NCBI GenBank assembly: GCA_016124535.1
Contig: WGNK01000021.1
Span: 62,001 to 126,000 of the forward strand
DNA: 64,000 nucleotides
Direction: 5' to 3'
Source: Azospirillum sp.
GTDB taxonomy: Bacteria > Pseudomonadota > Alphaproteobacteria > Azospirillales > Azospirillaceae
The translations under genes were made by a program, and so were the position numbers. Every line of letters starts with the position of its first letter. The first letter of the stretch is position 1. Positions 52,401 through 61,400 of the stretch are shown one piece after another. The notes under the pieces were generated by a model. It did not search any database and had not been told where the DNA came from. It saw only the letters and a list, made by a program, of their open reading frames with translations.

Positions 52401-55400
52401 GCCCAGATTGGCGTCGCCAGCGATGCTGAGCGTGCCGCCCGAGACCGTGGTGGTCCAGTCGGCGCCGCTGCTGGTGCCGGCCAGCACCTGGGTGCCGGCG
52501 CCGGTCTTGACCACGGCCCCGCCGCTGCCGGTGTCGGCGATGGCGCCACTGTAGCTGCTGCTGCCCGACGCCACCTGGATCGTCAGCACCTGGCCCTGGA
52601 GGTCGATGGCGCCGGCGCCGGACAAGGCACCGATGGTCTCGCCCGAGCCCGACAGCTTCAGCGTGTCGACCGAGTTGACCTCCACGGCACCGCTATCCGC
52701 CAGGGTGTCGGCATTGGCCAGCACCAGGGTGATGCTGTTGATCGTGGTGCCGCCGGTATAGCTGCTCGAACCGGTCAGGGTCAGGGTGGCATCGCCGCCG
52801 CCGAACACCACCGCCCCGCTGCCGCCGATGCTGCCGGCATAGCTCTCGTCGGTGCTCTGGTTGATCGTCAGAGTGTTGACGCCCAGCGCGATGTCGCCGT
52901 CGCCGCTCAAGCTGCCGATGGTCTCGCTGAACGACAGCGTCAACGAACCGCCGTTGAGCACCACAGCACCGCTATCCGACAGCGCGGCGCCCGAGGTGTT
53001 GGCCAGCACCAGCGTGCCGTCGGTGACCGTGGTGCCGCCGCTGAAGCTGTTGATCCCGGTCAGGGTCATCGTACCGCTGCCGGACTTGGTCAAGCTGCCC
53101 GAGCCGCTGAGCACGCCGGTATAGCTGCCGTCGCTGGCCTGGTCGAACGCTACCGTGGCATCGTCCACGATGTCGCCCTGCAGGCTGGTGGTGGTGCCGG
53201 CCAGCGTGCCCGCTGACACCGTGGTGCCGCCGCTATAGCTGTTGGCGCCGCTGAAGGTGACCTGGCCGGTGCCGCTTTTGGTCACCGACCCGCTGCCGCT
53301 GATTACACCGCCATAGCTGCCGCTGCTCGATTGCTCGAACACCACGGCCGCGTTGTTGACGATATCGCCCTGCAGACTGGTGGTGGTGCCGGTCAGGGTG
53401 CCCGCCGACACCGTGGTGCCGCCGGTGTAGGTATTGGTGGCGGACAGCGTCAGCACGGCCGAGCCCTGCTTGACCAGGCTGCCGCCGGTGCCGCTGATGA
53501 CGCCCGACAGTGTGCCGTCGGCGGCCTGGTTGAGGGTCAGCGTGTTGGCGCCCAGGGTCACCGCACCCGCCCCCGACAGCGACCCGATGGTCTCCGACGC
53601 GCCCAGGCCCAAAGTGGCGCCCGAGGCCACCGACACCGCCCGGTCATCCGCCAGCGCCGCGCCGCCGTTCAGCGCCAGGGTACCGGCCGAGATCGTGGTG
53701 CCGCCGTCAAAGCTGTTCGATCCCGACAGGGTCAGGGAGGCCGTGCCCTGTTTGACCAGCGCGCCGGCCCCGGTCACTGCGCCTGAGAGCGTATCATCCG
53801 CCGACTGGTTGACTGTCAGCGTCGCCCCCGAGCCGAGCGTGACCGCACCGCCACCCGACAGCGTGCCGATGGTCTCGCTCGCGGTCACCTCCAGCGTCGC
53901 CCCCGACGCCACCGTCACCGCGCCGCTGTTGGACAAGGCCGTGCCGCCGCCGAGCGCCAGCGTGCCGGCGTCGACCGTGGTGCCGCCCGAATGGGTGCCG
54001 TTGCCCGACAAGGTCAGGGTGCCCGCCCCCGCTTTGGTCAGGGCGCCGGTGCTGCTGGTCACGCCGGTCAGCGTCGCCGAAACGCTGCTGTCCACCGTGA
54101 TCGTGCCGGCCTGCAGCAGAGTAATGCCGTTGGCATAAGTGTCGCTGCCGGCGAGTTGCAGATTGCCGCCGTCGAGCTTGACCGCACCGATGCCCAGATC
54201 GTTGGCCTCGGCCGCCGACAGCGTCCCGCCCTGGATCAGCAGCGTGCTGATGCCCTGGCCGCCGGTGTTGTTGGTGCCGGAAAGTGTCAACGCCCCGGCG
54301 CCGGTCTTGGTCAGGGTCCGGCCCAGCCCCTTGATATCCCCCGACCAGGTCACAGCGGCCTGGGTCTCGACCGTGGCCTGCTCGCTGCTGCTGGCGCCGA
54401 TGGTCAGCGCATTGGCGATCGTCGCCGCCGCCGTCACCTGCAGCGTGGTGCCGTCCGCCAGCGTCACGGTGCCGGTGCCCAGGCGGTCGCCGCCATCGAC
54501 CGACACCACGCCCGCCGACATCGTGGTGCCGCCGTCATAGGTGCTCGCCGTGGTGGTCAGCGTCAGGGTCCCGGCGCCCGCCTTGGTCAGGGCGAAACTC
54601 GAAGCGCCATCGGTGATCCCGCCCGAGAGCGTCAGCCCGGCACCGCTGGCCACATTGACCGTGGCGTCCGCCGCCAGGGTCACGGCACCGCTGACCGTGG
54701 CGGTGCCGCTGGTAAGCGCCAGGGCGCCCGCCGAACCGGCGCCGGTGCCGGAAAGCGTCAGCGCCTCGCCCAGGGTCAAACCGGCACCGACCTCCAGCGT
54801 CGCACCGGAGCTCACCGTGGTGCCGCTGCCGGTGCCGCCCAGGGCGGTGGCGTTGGTCACCTTTAGCGTACCCGCCGAAACTGTGGTCAAACCGGAATAG
54901 CTGCTCGACCCCGACAGCGTGAAGGTGCCGGTGCCGGCCTTGGTCAGGGAGGCGGAATCGACATCGTCGCCGATCGTGCCCGAGAACGTGGTCGAGCTGT
55001 TGTCGCCACCGACGGTCAGCGTGCCGCCGTTCAGCGTCACCGTGCCGGCCCCGGCCAGCGAGCCCACGGTCTCCGAGCCTTCGGTAAACAGCGTCGCACC
55101 CGATGCCACGGTCACCGCCGTCTGGTCCGACAGCGCTGCGCCGCCGTTCAACTCCAGCCTACCCGCCGATACCGTGGTGGCGCCGGTATACGTGTTGGTC
55201 CCGGAAAGCACGAGGCTGCCGGCGCCGAGTTTGGTCAGGCCGACGCCGGTCCCGCTGATCACCCCGCTCAGGCTCAACGTCCCGGCGGTCACGCCCACCG
55301 AGGCGTTACCGCTGAGCGTGATCGGCCCGGTCCAGCTGTTGGCGCCGCTGATGTTGAGCAGCGCGCCATTGCCGCCGACGCCGCTGCCGCTCAGGGCCAG

Positions 55401-58400
55401 CGACTCTCCGCTGATGGTGACCCCGCCCTGCAAACCGAGCGTAGCGCCGCTGATGAACGAGGAAATCCCGTTGGCGGCAGCGCCAAAAGCGTTGTTATGG
55501 GCCGCAACCACGGTACCGCCCCGGATCGAGACATAGTTGTTGAAGGTATTGTTGCCGCTGAGGACGATCGTGCCGGTCTGGGTGGACGAACCGAAAAACA
55601 GGTTCGTGGTCGTGGTGCCGGAGATCACGCCGCTGAGGGTGAGCGTGCTCCCGGCGGCGGCCAGGAAGTCTGGATTGCCCGACGCGCTGGCGACGACGAT
55701 GTTGCCCGAGATGGTGTTGTCGCCGCTGGCGTTGATCAGGGCTTCGGCCGCGTTGATCGTGATCGCCTCCGCGAGCGTGATACCGCCCTGGAGCTGCAGG
55801 GTGGTCCCGCTGGACAGCGTGGTGCCGCCCGCGATCGAGCCGAGGGCACCGCTGTTGGCGGCCACCAGGGTGCCGGCGCTGACCGTGGTGGTGCCGCTAT
55901 AGCTGCTGGAGCCGCTCAGGGTCAGGGTGCCGGCACCCGCCTTGGTCAGGGCGACGGTCCCGGTGATCACGCCTGAGAGTTCGGTGCTGAGTCCGCTACC
56001 GACCGTGATCGTCACGGTTCCGCTGCCGCCCGAGAGCGCGACTGCGTTGTCGATCGGGGTCGCACCGCTGCTGCCAGTGATCTCCAGCGTGGTGCCGCCC
56101 GCGAGCGTCACCGCGCCGACGCCCAGATTGCCGTCGCCGGCGATGCTGAGCGCGCCGGCCGAGACCGTGGTGGCGCCGGAATAGCTGTTGGCCCCGGTCA
56201 GCGTCAGCTTGCCGGCCCCGCTCTTGGTCACGGCGCCGCTGCCGCTGATCACGCCTGCATAGCTGCCGTCGGTGGCCTGGTCGAACTCGACCGTGCCGCT
56301 GTTGGCGATGGTGCCGGTCAGGTTGGCGGTGGTACCTTTGAGCGTGCCGGCCGACACCGTGGTGCCGCCGCTGTAGCTGCCGGTACCGCTGAGGGTCAGC
56401 GTGCCGGCGCCGGTTTTGGTCAGGGCGCCGTTGCCCGATACGGTCCCAGACAGGGTCAAGGCCACGCTGCCGGTGAGATCGACCGCCACCGTGCTGTCGG
56501 CCGTGATCGTCACCGCGTTGGCCAGCGACACGTTGCTCGATCCCGTCACCGCCAGGGTGCCGCCCGACAAGGTCAGGGTCCCGGTCATCAGGTTGGCGGC
56601 GGCGCTCACCGAAAGCGTACCGGCGTTGATCGTCACCCCGGCACTACTGCCGCTGTTGGTGCCGGTCAGGGTCAGGGTATTGGCGGCCGAGCTGGCGTTC
56701 AGCACCAGCTTGCCGGTGCCGCTGAAGCTGCCGGCAAAGGTGGTCGAGCTGATCTGGCCGTCGGTCAGGGTGTGACCGCCCAGGGTGACCGTGCCGCCGC
56801 TGCCCGTCAGGGCGCCGATGGTCTCGTCGGCCAGCAGTTCCAGGGTGGTGCCGCTGGCCAGCGTCACCGTCTTGGTATTGGCCAGAGCATCGCCGCCCGT
56901 GACCTGCAGCGTACCGGCGGAAATCGTCGTGTCGCCGCTGCGGGTATTGGTGCCGCTGAGCTCCAGCGTGCCGGTTCCGGCCTTGGCCAGAACGCCGGTT
57001 CCGCTGATCACGCCGGAGAGATTGGCCGTCTTGGTCGCGGCAACATCGATGGTGCCGCCGCTCGAGCCGATGACGATGCTCCGGGTGATTTCGGTGTCGC
57101 CGGTTATCGCCAGTGTCGCCACTGGCGCGGTCGAACCGTTGATCGTCACCGTGCCGCTGCCCAGATTGCCCTCGCCGGCGATGCTCAGCGTGCCCTTGGT
57201 GATCGTGGTGTCGGTGTAGCTGTTGGTGCCGACAAGGATGATCCCACCGGTCCCCGCGCCGTCGATGGTCAGATTGCCATTGCTGATCACGCCGCTCAGG
57301 GTCACCGCATTGGCCAGGCCGTTGGCAATGGACCGGGTGCCGGCATTCAAGTCGATCGCGCCGCTCAAGGTGAAGCCATTGGTGCCGGCCAGGGTCAGCG
57401 TGCTGTTGAGCACGATGTCGTTGCCGATCGTGAACGGACCGCCCGAGCCTGCGCGCAGCTTGCCGCCATTGATTACCAGGGTGCCGGTGCCCAGGGCCGC
57501 GTTATCCTGGAACTCGATGATGCCGTTATTCTGGGTCACCGTGCCGCTGAAGCCGGTGTTGTGACCACTTAAGTAAAGGACTTTGCCGGCACCGTTGTTC
57601 ACCGCCAAGGCACCGGAGCCGCTGATCACGCCGCTGAAGGTGACCGACCCGGTGGTCAGGTCGATGGTGCCGCCGCCGCTCGCCACCGTCACCGCGAGAT
57701 CGTCGTTGAAACCCGAGGAGGTCCGCGCGCTCAGCGTGCCGCCATCCAGCGCCAGCGTCGCCGACGACCCCAGCGAATTCGCCGCCAGCGTGCCGCCCGA
57801 CACCGTCGTGGTCCCGGTGTAGGCGTAAGCACTGCTGCTGCCCGCCAGAACCAGCGTCCCCGCCCCGGTCTTGGTCAAGGACCCGGTGGCCGAGGTGTCG
57901 TTCGCCAGCTTCACCGTCGCGCCGAGCGTCAGCGTGTCGCCCGCCGCCACCGTCACCGTCAGCGCGCCCTGGAGCTTCAGCTGGTACTGGCCCCCGGATG
58001 ACAGGCCGATGCTCAGGCCCGTGGCCTCCGTGGTGTCGATGGTGTCGCCCGCGCCCACCGAGGTGTTCGCCCCCAACGTGATGGTCGAATTGTCGGCCAG
58101 CTTCACTTTGATGGTATCCGCCCCGGTCTGCGCCACGCTGCGGGCCAAAGCCTCCTGCAACGAGAACCCGTCCGCCGCATCCCCGTCAGTGTCGCTGCCG
58201 GTCTGATCGACATAAATCGTCGAACTGGTCACCGCCACATCGGCAGTGACGGCATTCGCCGCGACCTTATCGGTCAGGGTAAAGCGGATGGTGGTGTCGC
58301 CATAAGGGGTCGCGTTGCCGTAGCCAATCGAGCGCACCAGAGACTGCACCCGCGCCGTGGTCGCATTGGCGTCGAAGGTGATGGTCAGCTTGCCGGTGGC

Positions 58401-61400
58401 GCTGACATAGCTCCAGGTCGCGAACTGGGTGCTGCTCTCGGTCAGCGTGCCGCTGCCGTCCGCCCCCTGGGTGATGCTGGCGCTGGTGGTAATGCCCTGG
58501 GCGCCGAGGAAGCTGAACACGTCGCTGGCGACACCATCCGCGGTCCCGCCCGAAGTCACCCGCTGCACCGTCAACGTGCCGCCGGTCCAGTCGCCCTCAG
58601 TATCGGTCACTGCCGCATTGGCGATGTCGGCCAGCCCGTTGGCCGCATCCGCCAGCGTCACGGTATTGCCGGAGCCGCTGGCGCCGCCGTTGAGATCCAG
58701 AGTCGGCGGCTCATCGATCGGCGCCTGGAGCAGGAACTCGTTGCCGCCGCTGGTCGCCCCGGCATCGCTGGCGGCGTAATAGGCGGTCAGCACCGTGGCA
58801 TTGCCGGCGGCGGTCAGCGTGCCGCCCTCGGCCAGGCTGGCAAAAGTGCCGCCGATCGCGTCATTGCCGTCGTTGGTGATCAGGCGGTAGGTGTCGCCGT
58901 TGCCCGCCGTGTAGCCATGGGTGACCGACAGGCTTGCCCCGCTGGTGATCGTCACCGCGCCATTGACCGCCACCACGTCATACTCGGAGCCGATGCCGGT
59001 GCCGTAGATCTCCGCGGCATAGCTGCCGGTAGCGCCGAAGGTCAGGTTGCCGTTGACGGTCAACGCGCCAACGCCGTTGTTGGTGCCCGCCACGCCCGGC
59101 GCCAGCGTGCCGTCGATGGTCGCGCTGTTGGACGAACTGGCGGCAAACACGCTGCCGGTGCCGCCCAAGGTCGCGCCCGAAGCCACGGTGAGGCCAGAGG
59201 TTCCGTCGAGCGCACCGGTCAGCACCAGCGTGCCCGCCGAAACCGTGGTGGCACCGCTGTAGCTTGACGTACCGGAGAGCACGATGGTGCCGCCGCCGGT
59301 CTTGGTCAAGGCGGCGGAACCGGATAAATTCCCGCCCAGCGTCAGGGACGAATCCGACTCAACATAGATTGTTGAGTCGCTGCTGAACGTAACCGATCCG
59401 CTCAGGGTCGACGTGCTGCTCGCACTCGAAACCGAAATTGCGCCATAGCCGCCGGAACCGCTGCCGGCGATGGTGAGGTTTTCCGCCAGTGTCCGGCCAT
59501 TGATCCTCAGCACGGCACCGCTGGCAATGGTGGTGGTGCCGGTGGTACTGCCGAGCGCAGAGTCGCTGCCAACGTCCAGGGTGCCGGCGCTGGCAACAAT
59601 GGCGCTGTCATAGGCACTGTTGTCACCACTGAGAGTCAGCCGGCCAAGCCCGGCCTTGGTCAGGGCGCCGGTACCGGAAACCGTTCCCGACAGCGTGAGC
59701 GCCGTTGCATCAGCGGTGGTAATCGTCGCTGCGTCAGAAAACGTAACACTGCCGCTGATTGTTGCAGCCCCGGAGGTAACAGCGATCGCCCCGGCGCCGG
59801 ACACACCGCTGCCCTGGATGGTCAGAGCCTCGGCCAAGGTCAGCGACGGCGCGACCGCCAGGGTGGCGCCGCTGCTCACCGTGGTGGCGCCAAGGGTGGT
59901 GCCCAATGCATTGGCGTGTCCGGCGACCAGCGTGCCCGCCGAAATCGTGGTGGCGCCGGTATAGCTGTTGTCGGCGGACAGCGTCAGGGTGCCGGCCCCG
60001 GTCTTGGTCAGAGCCCCCGAACCGGAAATCACCCCCGACAGTGTCGTTGAAAATTCCGTGGTCACCGTTCCGCCACCGGACCCCAGCGTGATCGTATTGT
60101 CGAAGGTGACGCTGCCGGTAGCCGCCAGGGTACCGCCATTCAGCGTCACCGTACCGCCGACATTGGAGGTGACCGTTCCGCCGCCGTTCTGGGTCCAGGT
60201 GGCGCCCAGGCTGGCGTCGGAGGCGACGCTTAGCGTACCGGCCGAGACCGTGGTGGCGCCGCGGTAGATGTTGGTGCCGGACAGGATCAGCGTGCCGCTG
60301 CCGGTCTTGATCAGGCCGCCGCCGGCATCGTCGGTGATGGCGTTGCTCGACCCGATATTGCCGCTCAGGGTCAGGACGCCGCCGGTCACCGCGACCGCCA
60401 GGTCGGCGAACGGCTTTTTGATCGCGCCGGTGAAGCTGTTGGTGCCGCTCAGATTCTCGATCGTGCCGCCGAAGAAGTCGGTCAGATCCTCGCCGCTGAC
60501 GGTGATGCCGCCCTGCAGCGCCAGCGTGCCGGCATTCATCTCCAGGACGCCCTTGTCGGTGCTGCCCAGGGCGGTGTCGTTGGCCAGAACCAGCCTGCCA
60601 TCATCGATGAACACCCCGCTCTTAAAGGTGTTGGCGCCCGACAGCACCACGCTACCGGTGTTGGTCGAGGTGCCGAAATGGAGGTCGTAGGAGTCGCCGG
60701 TCGCCGTGCCGCTGGTGCTGATCACCCCGCTCAGGGTCAGCGTTGTCCCGGCCGCCGCCGAGATCGCAGCCCCCCCTTGGGAGATGATCGCGATCGTCCC
60801 GCTGAGCGTGTTGTCGCCACTGGCGTTTTCCAGCTTGGCAACCCCGGAGCCGGGATCGAGCGTCAGGTTCTCCCCAACCGAAACGCCCCCCGAAAGCCGG
60901 AGCGTCGCCCCGTTCGAAACCGTGGTCCCAGCCGCGGTGCTGCCCAGCGCGGCGGCATGGGCCGCAACCAGCGTACCGGCCGACACCGTCGTGGCGCCGG
61001 AGTAGGTGTTGGACCCGGAGAGGATCAATTCGCCGGCGCCGAGCTTGGTCAGCGTCCTTCCCGCGGCGGTTTCGGTCACGCTGCCGCTGATGGTCAGCGT
61101 GCCGGCGATGACGCCGACATTGCCGCTTCCTTGCAGCCTGACGTCGGCCGCGATGGTATTGTTTCCGCTCAGGCTGACGAGGCACCCTTCACCGCTCGCG
61201 CCGGTGCCGGAACCCAGAGTGCGGATGTACTCAGAGAGGGTCACGCCGCCATCGAGCGCCAGCGTCGCGCCGGTCGCGATGGCGCTGATATAATTGGTCG
61301 TGCCGCCCAGCGCGCTGTCGTTTTTCAAGATCACCGTGCCGACCGAAATAGTGACACCATTGTTGAATGTATTGCTGGCGGTCAACACCACGGTGCCGGT

